Shown in pieces: positions 1-9,285 of a DNA stretch of 61,260 bases (its first letter is position 1; each line of letters starts with the position of its first letter). Below the pieces are notes generated by a model that worked only from the letters and a program-made list of their open reading frames with translations, had not been told where the DNA came from and did not search any database. Source of the DNA: Acinetobacter sp. S54 (lineage in GTDB: Bacteria; Pseudomonadota; Gammaproteobacteria; Pseudomonadales; Moraxellaceae); assembly GCF_016624945.1 (NCBI RefSeq), contig NZ_JACVUI010000016.1, forward strand, positions 1 through 61,260. The letters are read 5' to 3'. The position numbers and the translations under genes were made by a program.

Positions 1-51
1 GTCTGCCTTACAAGCAGAATGTCGGCGGTTCGATCCCGTCAGCGCCCACCA
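1..51 (+). tRNA. tRNA-Val (UAC), 3' part only
   Basis: The anticodon arm is visible as TCTGC / CTTACAA / GCAGA, giving anticodon TAC, which reads valine GUA codons. It is followed by the variable loop, a T-arm with the GGTTCGATCCC signature, the acceptor 3' strand AGCGCCC, discriminator A and an encoded CCA (49-51). The 5' half (acceptor 5' strand and D-arm) lies left of the window. Nothing that looks like a second tRNA follows before the first CDS. Confidence 0.93.
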
Positions 52-120
52 TATCTGCTTTATCTTGCTTTTTCTTTTCGCTTTTCCTAAGCTTTCGTTT
101 ATTTGCCTTATTATTAGCAT

Positions 121-582
121 ATGCGAAATCCTTATCGACGTCCTGTTGTATCTACGTCATCTCATTTGATGAATGATCCTAAAAATTTATATAAGCAATT
201 TATAGAAACGTTGGTTTTTCAAAGTCATGTAGTCGGTTTGTATGATGAAGGCTGGGCATTATGTGCGACGCCAAGCGGACAGCAGGCATTTGCAATCTGG
301 CATAATAAGCGTCTGGCCAAACTCTTGCAGAAAGGAAGTTGGCAAAGCTATCAGCTTCAGGAAATTTCGCTTTTAACTCTAGTGCAGCAACTCATTCCCT
401 ATTTGCGTCAACAAAATACCTTGCTTTCTTTAAATCTGACTCCCGAAGGGCAAAATTTACTGGTCAAACCTGAAAGCTTTTTGGCAGATATAAAAAGCTT
501 CCTTTATCAATTGTATGTAAAAAAGCCAGAAGTCTTTGCTGATTTAAAGTTGCCTTTACCTCGTTCTATTCGACTCAATTGA
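121..582 (+). CDS. DUF2750-like hypothetical protein
   Basis: A 153-residue soluble protein of unknown function. From about residue 20 it has the shape I associate with the DUF2750 family: an N-terminal helix with FIETLV, a short strand pair GLYDEGWALC, a basic stretch around ALAKLL-type residues and the end ADLKLPLP. The assignment is from memory of the family and is tentative. The ATG at 121 has no clear Shine-Dalgarno sequence, and the in-frame ATG at 169 (MNDPKNLYKQF) is an equally good start. There is no signal peptide or membrane segment. The stop codon abuts the stop codon of the convergent downstream gene with no spacer. Confidence 0.6.
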   Translation: MRNPYRRPVVSTSSHLMNDPKNLYKQFIETLVFQSHVVGLYDEGWALCATPSGQQAFAIWHNKRLAKLLQKGSWQSYQLQEISLLTLVQQLIPYLRQQNTLLSLNLTPEGQNLLVKPESFLADIKSFLYQLYVKKPEVFADLKLPLPRSIRLN

Positions 583-1368
583 TTAGTATTCATTGAGTAC
601 CCAACCACTTAAGTAAGCAAAATATTCACGTAGCCATGCGTTATAACGAATTAGAAGCGGGGTAGGTGCAGCAATCAAATAAACATTGCTATAGCCTTGT
701 TTTTGAGCGATGGCTTTGGCACGAATAGTATGAAAGTCGCTGGTGACAATCGCAATGGGGTCAGTAAGCTGGATTTGATGATGTGTGAGAATAGCCTGAC
801 TATTTTTTAAATTAAGCTCTGTGCTAGTACTTTGATTCTCCAGCGCCATTTGTGCAAAAGGCAGTGCATAGTGTTGTTGTAAATATTGCGCCATGATGGC
901 AGCTTCCGTCTTTGTTTCTCCAAAGTCTAAACCACCTGTCAGGATGAGTAACGCCTTTGGTTGAGTTTTGGCAAGAGGTGCTGCGGTATCTAATCGTTTT
1001 GCAAGCGCTGCTGAAGGTTTTCCATTTTCAATTCCGCTGCCCAATACAATAATTGATTTTACAGGGGGAATGGATTGGCTATTTTGGATTTGCACTGTTA
1101 AGAATATAAAGAATGCAAAAAGTGTGATTAACCAGACACTGAAGATTCCCCATCCGAAACGCCAGAATTTTTTTAGTGTAAGATGTTGCTTGAGCCATTG
1201 CTGGATCTGAAGATAAAAGCAAGCGTAAGCACAGAAAATAAGCCCGATCAGTAGAGGTAAAATTATCCCTAAATGAATTTTTCGATAGGATAAAAGCAAT
1301 ACTGCATCTGCAAATAAAATCAAACCGATAATAAATAAGCTAAGACGTATAAAAAAAATAGCGGACAT
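583..1368 (-). CDS. ElyC/SanA/YdcF-type (DUF218) membrane protein
   Basis: 261 residues with three hydrophobic segments in the first 100 residues, then one soluble DUF218 domain. The domain shows the family pattern IIVLGSGIENGKPS, LILTGGL, a TEA segment and IVTSDFHTIRAK. Members such as SanA, ElyC and YdcF are inner-membrane proteins linked to envelope integrity and vancomycin sensitivity. Their biochemical activity is not settled, so I give no symbol. The gene ends exactly where the convergent upstream gene ends and leaves no room for a terminator between them. It reads away from the PepSY reductase terminator. Confidence 0.8.
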   Translation of the reverse strand: MSAIFFIRLSLFIIGLILFADAVLLLSYRKIHLGIILPLLIGLIFCAYACFYLQIQQWLKQHLTLKKFWRFGWGIFSVWLITLFAFFIFLTVQIQNSQSIPPVKSIIVLGSGIENGKPSAALAKRLDTAAPLAKTQPKALLILTGGLDFGETKTEAAIMAQYLQQHYALPFAQMALENQSTSTELNLKNSQAILTHHQIQLTDPIAIVTSDFHTIRAKAIAQKQGYSNVYLIAAPTPLLIRYNAWLREYFAYLSGWVLNEY

Positions 1369-1443
1369 ATCAAATATTCTTATGTAAGGCTGGTAGCGTC
1401 ATAATCGAAACTAACTTTAGCAATTTCATTAGATAGAGTCGAA

Positions 1444-1480
1444 TAAAAAAAGGGATATTCCAATAACTTGGAATATCCCT
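1444..1480 (-). terminator. Rho-independent terminator of the PepSY reductase gene
   Basis: Perfect 12-bp arms (1451-1462 and 1469-1480) around a 6-nt loop. On the minus strand the hairpin is followed by a run of T (the A run at 1444-1450 on the plus strand). It lies about 30 bp past the stop codon of the minus-strand PepSY-flavoreductase gene. Confidence 0.88.
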
Positions 1481-1511
1481 TCTAATTAATTGCAAATGTG
1501 GGTGATCTAAT

Positions 1512-4175
1512 CTAGTAAACATCTCGACGGTAACGTCCATTTAAGCGCAACTCGTCCATTCGAGATTCACCTAAAATATTGTTGAGTACCTGATCGACAC
1601 CGCTAGCCATACCCTCGATACTACCGCAGACATAAATCACGGCATCGCGATCAATCCATGCTTTAAGTTCTTCGGCCTGTTGTTGCAGCACATCTTGTAC
1701 ATAAGTTCGTTGTTCTTGATCACGGGAGAACGCTAAATCCAGTCGTTTAAGCATTCCCATATTTTGCCACGCTTCAATTGTTGTCTGATAAAAAAAGTCA
1801 CAGCTGCGCTGTCTTTCCCCAAATATTAACCAATTTTCTGCGTAATCTTGACGGGTGCGTGCATGCAATAAACTCATTAAACCTGCGATACCCGTACCAT
1901 TACCGATACAGATAATCGGACGGTTATCATCAATTAAATGAAAAGATTCGTTAGTCCGAATTCGTAAGGCAATAGGATCATTGACTTGAGTATGCTCGGT
2001 TAGCCAACCTGAACCAAGTCCAAGTTGACCTTGTTGATCATATTGTTGACGAACTGTAAGCCTTAAGAATAATTGTGTTGGAATGCTGGCGATCGAGTAC
2101 TCGCGTGTAGGTAGGATCGGAAGCTGTTCAAGCAAATGTTCTACATTGGCAAAAGGTTCAATTTCTACAGTCAGATCTTTATCCCAAAGTGCGTGTTGAA
2201 TAGAAATCGATAAAGATCCAACCTGTGTTTCAGGATGTACATGATAGTGTTGCAAAAATTGTTGAATGAGGGCTGGACTATTTCCAGGTTGAATTTCTGC
2301 AATATCTCCAGCTTGCCAATGGACTTCATGTTTAGGCGTTAATTCAATGTTATAGGCTGGTGCTCCGAGACTTTCAGGGTTAAGTAATGTGCGCTTATCC
2401 AGTATCCAGGTATCAAATGTCTTTTCAATACTCATGGATTGAAGCTCAAGTTTACTTGCTTTGGCTAAAGCATCATTCCAGTGCTGAATATCATCATTGT
2501 TGCCATTATTAACTTCAATTAAATCAAATAATGGCTCAGCCCCCGATTGTTTTAACCACTCATCTACGCGATGCCCAAAACTACAGTAGGTATCTGGATA
2601 TTCATGTGAACCTAAAGCCAATACTGCATAATGGATATGACTTAAATCTATATTCGAGCTTAAAAACTTTTTCTCAAAACCACTGGCCAAATCAGGCGCT
2701 TCACCCGTGCCATAGGTACTCACTACAAATAAAATCTGTGATGTATTTTTAAGTTCATCCTCAGTTAATTGTTGTACAGATTTAACGGTAACAGGCTGAT
2801 GTGCTTCTTGGAGACTGTTGGCTGTACGCCATGCCAATTGTTCGGATACGCCTGTCTGGGATGCATAAGTAATGAGCCAGGGTGTTGCATTGGGATCAAT
2901 ATAATGATCAGCGAGCTGATTACGTGCAGTTTGAGTCAGCCGTTTCTGCTTACGACGTTTCAGGTAAAGCATCCAACCTGTCACAAAAAATAATGGCATT
3001 GCCAATGAAGCCAGCATAGCAAAAAACTGATAAACAGGGCCAAAGAAGCTACCTCGATGCACAGGCAACATACTGCTCATGATTTTTTCATTGAGCTTTT
3101 TATCTTGGTACAGCTCTAGTTTTTCAAATTTGTGAGTTTGATAATTATAAATTGCGCTATTACGTGCGCGTTCATGCTGTGCAACTGGATCAACAAAACT
3201 AAGTTCGATTGAACCATCTGCTTTTTTTGGTAAATTGAGCGTTAATGTTGAATAATCACGGCCAATTTTCTGATTAAAGTCTGTCCATGTTTGATTCAGG
3301 GCTTGCTGGATTTGAACAGAGGATAAAGCTGATTGATCTCGCTCTGCTTGTCGTGCACTTGATCTTTGTGTATTCGGCTGATGATTACGCTGCATAATTT
3401 GTGTTGTATTATTTGCAGATTGTGGACGACCGCCATGTTCCTGATTTTGAGTGTTGGAGCCACCTTTACGTTCTTTAGTGCTTTCCTGCATCTGCGGTTT
3501 GGGTTGTTCAACCCCCATGACTTTAAACATGCCACTACGCCACCAGTCATATGACCAATACAATCCTGTACAGGCCAAAATTAGATAGAACACAACGACC
3601 CATGTTCCAACGACTGCATGTAAATCCCAAATAAAATTACGTCCCTTAAGTTTGGGTTTTACAAACAGCCATTGGCGTAGAGAATGTTTTTTCGGCCAAC
3701 GCAAATACAGTCCACTTAGCACGAAGAAAATCAGCATCAGCGTACATGCACCTGTAATTTGTTTCCCTACAGGGCCAAAGGTAAGTGTACGATGAAGTTG
3801 CTGCACAAACTGGAAAAAACCTCGCCCCTTGATTTCTGGTAGAACTTGAGCGGTATAAGGATTGACCATCATGTTGTAGCCACGACGTTCACCTTCTTTC
3901 GCGATATTTACCGTAGATGAAGCTTCTGGATCTTTGGCAATGGTAATACTGTTGATTTTTATACTGGGATCCTGATGGCTAAAGTGCTGATAAAGCTGAA
4001 CAGGGGTGAGTTTCGGCTGTTGTTGAGCTTGTACCACATAACTATCTTGATTGATCCATTTTAGGATTTGTTGTTCGTAGGAGTAAATTGCTCCCGTCAC
4101 TCCCATTAATGAAAGAATGAGCCCAGCTGAAATCCCTAAAAACCAATGAACCTGAAAAAACGTTTTTTTAAACAT
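1512..4175 (-). CDS. PepSY / flavodoxin / FNR-type reductase fusion
   Basis: An 887-residue inner-membrane flavoprotein. The N-terminal half (about 1-435) is a PepSY-associated transmembrane unit with four hydrophobic segments and conserved histidines such as QLHRTLTFGP and PVHRGSFFGP. It is interrupted at about 235-295 by a Gln/Asn/Ser-rich insert. Then come a flavodoxin domain (TYASQTG, STYGTGEAPD), an FAD domain with REYSIAS and an NADP domain with GNGTGIAG, ending in the aromatic YRRDVY tail as in CysJ-type reductases. This layout fits electron transfer from NAD(P)H across the membrane, plausibly to ferric siderophores, but the substrate is inferred. A TTG start lies four codons upstream; the ATG at 4175 is preferred. 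A Fur-like site lies upstream. Confidence 0.88.
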   Translation of the reverse strand: MFKKTFFQVHWFLGISAGLILSLMGVTGAIYSYEQQILKWINQDSYVVQAQQQPKLTPVQLYQHFSHQDPSIKINSITIAKDPEASSTVNIAKEGERRGYNMMVNPYTAQVLPEIKGRGFFQFVQQLHRTLTFGPVGKQITGACTLMLIFFVLSGLYLRWPKKHSLRQWLFVKPKLKGRNFIWDLHAVVGTWVVVFYLILACTGLYWSYDWWRSGMFKVMGVEQPKPQMQESTKERKGGSNTQNQEHGGRPQSANNTTQIMQRNHQPNTQRSSARQAERDQSALSSVQIQQALNQTWTDFNQKIGRDYSTLTLNLPKKADGSIELSFVDPVAQHERARNSAIYNYQTHKFEKLELYQDKKLNEKIMSSMLPVHRGSFFGPVYQFFAMLASLAMPLFFVTGWMLYLKRRKQKRLTQTARNQLADHYIDPNATPWLITYASQTGVSEQLAWRTANSLQEAHQPVTVKSVQQLTEDELKNTSQILFVVSTYGTGEAPDLASGFEKKFLSSNIDLSHIHYAVLALGSHEYPDTYCSFGHRVDEWLKQSGAEPLFDLIEVNNGNNDDIQHWNDALAKASKLELQSMSIEKTFDTWILDKRTLLNPESLGAPAYNIELTPKHEVHWQAGDIAEIQPGNSPALIQQFLQHYHVHPETQVGSLSISIQHALWDKDLTVEIEPFANVEHLLEQLPILPTREYSIASIPTQLFLRLTVRQQYDQQGQLGLGSGWLTEHTQVNDPIALRIRTNESFHLIDDNRPIICIGNGTGIAGLMSLLHARTRQDYAENWLIFGERQRSCDFFYQTTIEAWQNMGMLKRLDLAFSRDQEQRTYVQDVLQQQAEELKAWIDRDAVIYVCGSIEGMASGVDQVLNNILGESRMDELRLNGRYRRDVY

Positions 4176-4254
4176 GGTAATAGACAATATTTTAAGCGAC
4201 GTAAGTGAGAAAATTATAATGGAATATTACGGAGATACTATGGATTTTGTAGAT

Positions 4255-4273
4255 AATATTAATTTTCATTATC
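4255..4273. promoter_or_regulatory. Candidate Fur box
   Basis: This stretch matches 14 of 19 positions of the classical Fur consensus, with a perfect right half CATTATC. It lies about 80 bp upstream of the minus-strand PepSY reductase start. Iron repression of a ferric reductase would make sense, but the region is AT-rich and the match was made by eye. Confidence 0.5.
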
Positions 4274-4291
4274 ATTTATTATTGCATCTAT

Positions 4292-4320
4292 AAAAAAACC
4301 TCCATGAAGGAGGCTTTTTA
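4292..4320. terminator. Bidirectional terminator after the YcxB-like gene
   Basis: CCTCC / ATGAA / GGAGG hairpin (4299-4313) with an A run on the left and a T run on the right, so it can work on either strand. It lies 17 bp past the stop codon of the minus-strand YcxB-like gene and precedes the Fur-like region of the next gene. Confidence 0.85.
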
Positions 4321-4336
4321 TTGAGATGACCGAACT

Positions 4337-4897
4337 TTAAATACTTTTAGGTTCGCCAACAGTTTCAGTCAAATGCTTACGAATAGTATTAAATGAAAAA
4401 TTTCTTGAATCCATACGCTTAGGTAAAATATACGCACCTTGTTGACCCTTTACCTTGAAATTCATCAGGATAAAATCAGGAGCATTATACCATTCATAAA
4501 TATCCTTCCAACCAATGGTGCCGACACCTTCTTGCGCACCCATTTGTTGACGCATCACAAGACCATGAGGTTGTACGCCTAAACGAATACCTTTAATTTC
4601 CTGAACAGGAAATTCATTCATCTTGCGTTTTACATACCATTCAAGACCGTATTTACGAATCAAGAAGTACAACACCACACAGACAATGGCAACCCAACAA
4701 AATATAGTGGAATAGTTTTTTAATAAGACTATGCCAGCAAGAGATAATGCAACGACTACAGCCATTATAATCCATGCTTTTGTGCTGATTTTGTTGGTGC
4801 TACGCCAAATCATAAGCTGTGCATTGCGTTGTTCAGCTTCAGAAATTTCGTAGTTAACAGGCTGTAAAGTATAAGCGTATAGAGTTTTCGCGGTCAT
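4337..4897 (-). CDS. YcxB-like membrane protein
   Basis: 186 residues from the ATG at 4897; an upstream in-frame TTG would add seven residues. Two adjacent hydrophobic segments at about residues 40-85 are flanked by a short N-terminal strand region and a soluble C-terminal domain. The latter contains GWKDIYEWYNAPDFILM and AYILPKRM, the pattern of YcxB-like proteins, where a PH-like domain follows a two-helix membrane anchor. Function is unknown. It is a single gene: its own terminator lies downstream and an independent yccS-like gene follows upstream on the same strand with an 85-bp gap. Confidence 0.7.
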   Translation of the reverse strand: MTAKTLYAYTLQPVNYEISEAEQRNAQLMIWRSTNKISTKAWIIMAVVVALSLAGIVLLKNYSTIFCWVAIVCVVLYFLIRKYGLEWYVKRKMNEFPVQEIKGIRLGVQPHGLVMRQQMGAQEGVGTIGWKDIYEWYNAPDFILMNFKVKGQQGAYILPKRMDSRNFSFNTIRKHLTETVGEPKSI

Positions 4898-4982
4898 AGT
4901 GCAAATAGTGAGTTTCAAACTGATTGGAGTTTAGCATTAATTTAGCCAATCTCGTGAATATATTCTGCCATTTTACGGGGAA

Positions 4983-7250
4983 TTATAATGATCCCAATTC
5001 GGTGGCATCATTATCCCGATCGTGACTTAGACTTTGTTTAAGTCGACTCAGCTGATTCAAAATGCTGAGCATTAGTGACAACTGCTGTAAAATAATTAAA
5101 GAGGTCTGATCTTCCTTACTATTTTGTTTTAAGCGTTGTCGAATGGTCTGCAACATATTTTGTGAGCTTAAATCAGGGACTTCATCACGTAGAAGAGCCC
5201 CTTGAATATCATCCAGTGCCTGGTCGAGTAAGTTTAAAATATCCTGATCCTGACTTTGCTCACGATGCGCGCCCAGCGCAGCAATATAACTTAGAAATGT
5301 GTGATTCAGGCATAAAAACTCAAAAGCCAGCGTTTTTTGATAAGGATCAAAATCAGGTTCTGTGGCCAAGGTCGAAATTAAAGATGCGACTTCTGCATCG
5401 GTATTATGCGCAGCACGACGTGCTATACGATAATTTAAGCCATTATCACGCCCATCGTGATATTGGCGGACGACATCTTTTAAATAATTACATTGTGCTT
5501 GTAATGAGCGTTGAATGGTGCGGGGCAGGCGTCGAAATTTCCAGTCTGGCCAAATAAAACTCACACCAAACCACGCCAGAGCACAACCAATTAAGGTATC
5601 GATGAGCCGAGGTAAACCCGCAGAAAAACCTGAACTGTCCAAGTTAAAATTAATTAAGGCCAGAATCGTAATAAACGCGGTGGCTTGTGCATATTGCTTA
5701 CTGCGTAACTCAAAGAAAAGCACACCGCTAATGACCAATAACAGTAGTTGTCCTTCTAGTGACGGTACAAAATATAAAATGGCAAGCCCACAAATAATAC
5801 CTGCCAGCGTTCCAACTACCCGCAGTCTTAGACGCCGTTTAGTTGCATTGAAGTTAGGTTGACTTACAAATAAAGCGGTCAGAAGAATCCAATAGCCATA
5901 TTTAATACCCGTAATTTGTACAAAAATATAAGCAATGAGCAGCACGATTGATAATCGAATGGCATGCCGAAACAAGACCGACTCTGGGGTTAAGTTTTGT
6001 TTGATACGTGTGACAATATCACTCCAGCCTTTTAAGTCATCATCTTTCAATTGATGTTCAAATTGCTTGTTTTTTTCAAGACTGATGCTTCGTTCTGTTT
6101 CCAGATTACGTAATTGTGCGTCAATTGATTTTAGATTTTGATATAAGGCATATAACGCATTGACCCAGACCTGATCATAAAATTGTTCTTTCTGTAGTTT
6201 TTCTAGGGAAAGCTTTAGGTTTTCAAAAGCATGTTTAAAACGTTTATTATGAATATAGGGCTGACGTTTAAGAATACTCTGACTTAAATCCTGACAGGCC
6301 TTGCCCTGAATTGATAAAATGCGCTGGAAGCGGAATAAAATATCACTATGCTGAAATACTTTGGACAGTTCCTGATAGTTGATATGTGCTGAATCTGCGC
6401 GTTCATGAATATCCTGAACCACAAAATAATAATGCAGACTACGACGAGTATCTTTTTGTCCACGGTCACCCTTTAGGCGGGTAAGTAGGGCTGTTTTAGT
6501 ATCGTTGAAAATGCCAATTAATTTGCCATTTTCCAATGAAAGATCAATCATGCTTTGTTGATAGCTTTCAGGTGTCATATCAACATCAAACAAATTAGAC
6601 TTTGCAAATAAAAAGTTACCCAGAGCTTCATAACAGGCACTGAGTTTGTCTTGTAAAGGACGTACAGGAAAAAGTAAAAAGCTAATGGTTGAAATTACAC
6701 CATACCATGCTGCCCCAATCACCAGTAACAGCGGTTGCATATACCATTCATCAAATAGATGCACACCCAGCATAGAATAAACTGAAACCACCAAACAACC
6801 ATAAGAGATGGTTGCATAACGCCTTCCTAAAGAACCTAATAAAATCCACCCGATACATGAGGCAATCAAGCCAATCGCAAACAGAAATGGATAGGGAAAT
6901 AATAATTGAACGGATGCCGCAGTAATAAAAAATCCAATATAGGTATAGACTAGATTGAGAATTCGCACAGAAAAGCGATCATCAATATCACTTAAGCCAG
7001 CGGCGACAACACCCAAGGTTAAAGGAATAGTTGCCAGCTGGAAATCAAGGAAATAGGGAACAAATGCAGTACCGGCAAATGCAATTAACATGCGCAGGTT
7101 ATACATTAATGTCGTATTATAGGTGGCTCTTCTGACATGCGCGAATAAGGGTTTCAAAGCGAATCCTTTATAACCAATGTGAAATGGGCTCAAATTTAGG
7201 TCAGCCCAAGAATTACGTTTGGAAAATACTTGTTCTATAGCCTGAATCAT
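4983..7250 (-). CDS. yccS: YccS/YhfK-type FUSC family membrane protein
   Basis: 755 residues with the duplicated layout of the FUSC (aromatic acid exporter-like) family. There is a first membrane block at about 55-200, a long helical cytosolic stretch at about 220-400 rich in Leu, Lys and Gln, a second membrane block at about 415-545, and a C-terminal helical domain. Segments such as YGYWILLTALFVSQPNF and RLRLRVVGTLAGI are characteristic. The family is proposed to export small anionic or aromatic molecules; no substrate can be read from the sequence. The start codon lies 56 bp from the divergent Bcr/CflA pump gene, so promoters must be packed tightly there. Confidence 0.88.
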   Translation of the reverse strand: MIQAIEQVFSKRNSWADLNLSPFHIGYKGFALKPLFAHVRRATYNTTLMYNLRMLIAFAGTAFVPYFLDFQLATIPLTLGVVAAGLSDIDDRFSVRILNLVYTYIGFFITAASVQLLFPYPFLFAIGLIASCIGWILLGSLGRRYATISYGCLVVSVYSMLGVHLFDEWYMQPLLLVIGAAWYGVISTISFLLFPVRPLQDKLSACYEALGNFLFAKSNLFDVDMTPESYQQSMIDLSLENGKLIGIFNDTKTALLTRLKGDRGQKDTRRSLHYYFVVQDIHERADSAHINYQELSKVFQHSDILFRFQRILSIQGKACQDLSQSILKRQPYIHNKRFKHAFENLKLSLEKLQKEQFYDQVWVNALYALYQNLKSIDAQLRNLETERSISLEKNKQFEHQLKDDDLKGWSDIVTRIKQNLTPESVLFRHAIRLSIVLLIAYIFVQITGIKYGYWILLTALFVSQPNFNATKRRLRLRVVGTLAGIICGLAILYFVPSLEGQLLLLVISGVLFFELRSKQYAQATAFITILALINFNLDSSGFSAGLPRLIDTLIGCALAWFGVSFIWPDWKFRRLPRTIQRSLQAQCNYLKDVVRQYHDGRDNGLNYRIARRAAHNTDAEVASLISTLATEPDFDPYQKTLAFEFLCLNHTFLSYIAALGAHREQSQDQDILNLLDQALDDIQGALLRDEVPDLSSQNMLQTIRQRLKQNSKEDQTSLIILQQLSLMLSILNQLSRLKQSLSHDRDNDATELGSL

Positions 7251-7306
7251 ACTATGGACAGTGTTGGCTTGTCTTTACAACCACTATTTAAAATTGAAAT
7301 GTAGAT

Positions 7307-8518
7307 ATGTCTGAAAATGGATCACGACAGCAGTATTCATCTGCTTGGATCATGCTACTGGCTTTACTGACTGCACTAGGGCCATTATCGATTGATATGT
7401 ATTTGCCTGCTTTGCCGCAAATGGCGAATGATTTTGGGGTCAGTACCCAAATGATGGCAAATACACTTCCAGCATATTTCTTTGGTCTCGCTATGGGGCA
7501 ACTGATTTATGGGCCGATTAGTGACCGAATTGGGCGGAAAAAGCCGCTTTATGTGGGACTCAGTTTATATGCGATCGCTAGTCTATTGTGTATCTTTGCG
7601 ACCAGTGAGTGGAGCCTGATTGCTTTACGTGTTGTGCAAGCATTAGGTGGTTGTGTCGGTGTGGTCATAGCCCGTGCAGCCATACGTGATCGACTTGATG
7701 TTCAAGGCTCAGCTCAGGCATTTTCCAGCATGATGATCGTCATGGGGATTGCCCCTATCGCAGCACCAGCACTTGGTGCTTGGATTCTTTATTTCTTTAG
7801 CTGGCATGCAGTATTCGTTTTTCTTTCTGTAATGGGATGTCTTTGTCTATTTTGTGTGCATTTCTTTTTTAAGGAAACATTACAACCTACACGTCGTCTA
7901 AAATTAACTTTCAATCAAATATTAACTTTATATGCAGCCATTTTAAAAGACAAAAGTTTTCGTTTCCCTATGTTTGCAGGTTGTTTAACAGGAGGAGCAT
8001 TGTTTAGCTATATTAGTTCAGCGTCTCCTGTTTTTATGGATATGTATGGTTTAAATCAGCAGCAATTTGCCTATGCCTTTGGTTTTAATGCGTTGGGGAT
8101 TATTATCCTTTCATCGATCAATAAGCGTCTGGTGACGAGACTGAATACTATTCGGCGTCTAAAGTTAGGGGGCTTAATTCAATTTTCTGGTGCAGCGGTT
8201 GTACTTTTGAGTGGTCTACTAGAACACGCGCCATTAGTCATGGTAATGCTCGGTTTATTTTTTGCGGTTTCAGGTTTGGGGTTTACTGGCCCAAATGCGA
8301 TGGCGTTGGCAATGTCGCAGCAAGGCGCACGCGCAGGGACAGCCAGTGCTATTATGGGAAGTATGCAGTTTGCTGTGGGTTTGCTTGGTGGTTTACTACT
8401 TAATTTCTTGATCTGGACTTCATTGTTAAATATGGGAATTATGATGGTTCTCTTTACTGGAGCAGGTCTACGGGCAATTGCCAAAATTGCTGCACAGAGC
8501 AATCAACAGCAAGCTTGA
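7307..8518 (+). CDS. Bcr/CflA-type MFS drug efflux transporter
   Basis: A 403-residue major facilitator with about 12 hydrophobic segments. Family marks are the first helix PLSIDMYLPALPQMA, the MFS motif A GPISDRIGRKKP between helices 2 and 3, and ALGGCVGVVIARAAIRDR in helix 4. These place it in the DHA1 Bcr/CflA group, proton-driven exporters of drugs such as bicyclomycin, sulfonamides or chloramphenicol and sometimes of cysteine. Actual substrates cannot be inferred. It is divergent from yccS and followed by a bidirectional terminator shared with the convergent nitroreductase gene. Confidence 0.9.
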   Translation: MSENGSRQQYSSAWIMLLALLTALGPLSIDMYLPALPQMANDFGVSTQMMANTLPAYFFGLAMGQLIYGPISDRIGRKKPLYVGLSLYAIASLLCIFATSEWSLIALRVVQALGGCVGVVIARAAIRDRLDVQGSAQAFSSMMIVMGIAPIAAPALGAWILYFFSWHAVFVFLSVMGCLCLFCVHFFFKETLQPTRRLKLTFNQILTLYAAILKDKSFRFPMFAGCLTGGALFSYISSASPVFMDMYGLNQQQFAYAFGFNALGIIILSSINKRLVTRLNTIRRLKLGGLIQFSGAAVVLLSGLLEHAPLVMVMLGLFFAVSGLGFTGPNAMALAMSQQGARAGTASAIMGSMQFAVGLLGGLLLNFLIWTSLLNMGIMMVLFTGAGLRAIAKIAAQSNQQQA

Positions 8519-8531
8519 TTCTTCTGCCAAT

Positions 8532-8565
8532 AAAAAAAACAGACCCAATAATGGGTCTATTTTTT
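8532..8565. terminator. Shared bidirectional terminator
   Basis: AGACCCA / ATAA / TGGGTCT stem (8541-8558) with eight A on the left and a T run on the right. It serves both the plus-strand MFS gene and the convergent minus-strand nitroreductase gene. Confidence 0.88.
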
Positions 8566-8577
8566 ATCTGCTATGAT

Positions 8578-9285
8578 TTATTCACTGAGAAATACAGCAA
8601 AACTTTCAACGGGTTCACGTGGTGTAATAAAGGTATTCACAATATCGTCAGGATCGGCATAACCAAGCGCAATCGTACATACCAATTCCTCATCTTCAGA
8701 GGCTCCGACTACATCCAACACAATGGGATGGAAATGATTCCAAGCTGCTTGTGGACACGTATCCAGTCCACGGGCTTTGGCTGCAACCATGACATTTTGA
8801 ATCATCATGGAAATGTCCATTTTTGAACCGATGCCCATTGCCTTGTTGACAGTAAAATATAAACCAACAGGCGCATCAAACAATTTGTAGTTACGCAATT
8901 GTTGTGCAGCCATTTTTTCCTTTTCACCTTTCTGGATATTCAATAATCCATAGAGCCCCCAGCCATTTTCACGACGACGGTCAATAAAAGGCGAAATCCA
9001 TTTTTCTGGGTAATAGGGAAAGGTTTCCTGATATTCACCCGCTTTTTCTGGATTAGCATAGATTGCTAATTGAGCTTCACATACCCGATTGATCATTTCA
9101 TCACGTTTTTTTCCAGTGACGACATAAACTTTCCATGGCTGAGTATTGGTACCAGAAGGGGCACGGCTTGAAACCTCTAAAATGTCTTTAATGGTTTGTG
9201 GATCAACCGATGTAGGTAAAAAAGCGCGAACTGAATGTCTTGAACGAATTGCATTGTCCACGAGTTGAACTTGCTCGGGATTCAT
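8578..9285 (-). CDS. Nitroreductase family protein
   Basis: A 235-residue FMN-dependent nitroreductase. Family marks are the N-terminal SRHSVRAFLP, the FMN phosphate and isoalloxazine contact region SRAPSGTNTQPW, the central PVGLYF strand, and ARGLDTCPQAAW with TIALGYADP near the C-terminus. Members reduce nitroaromatics, quinones or flavins with NAD(P)H; the physiological substrate is not predictable here. The start at 9285 has AGGAAC upstream on the minus strand. It stands alone and is followed by a terminator shared with the efflux gene. Confidence 0.9.
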   Translation of the reverse strand: MNPEQVQLVDNAIRSRHSVRAFLPTSVDPQTIKDILEVSSRAPSGTNTQPWKVYVVTGKKRDEMINRVCEAQLAIYANPEKAGEYQETFPYYPEKWISPFIDRRRENGWGLYGLLNIQKGEKEKMAAQQLRNYKLFDAPVGLYFTVNKAMGIGSKMDISMMIQNVMVAAKARGLDTCPQAAWNHFHPIVLDVVGASEDEELVCTIALGYADPDDIVNTFITPREPVESFAVFLSE

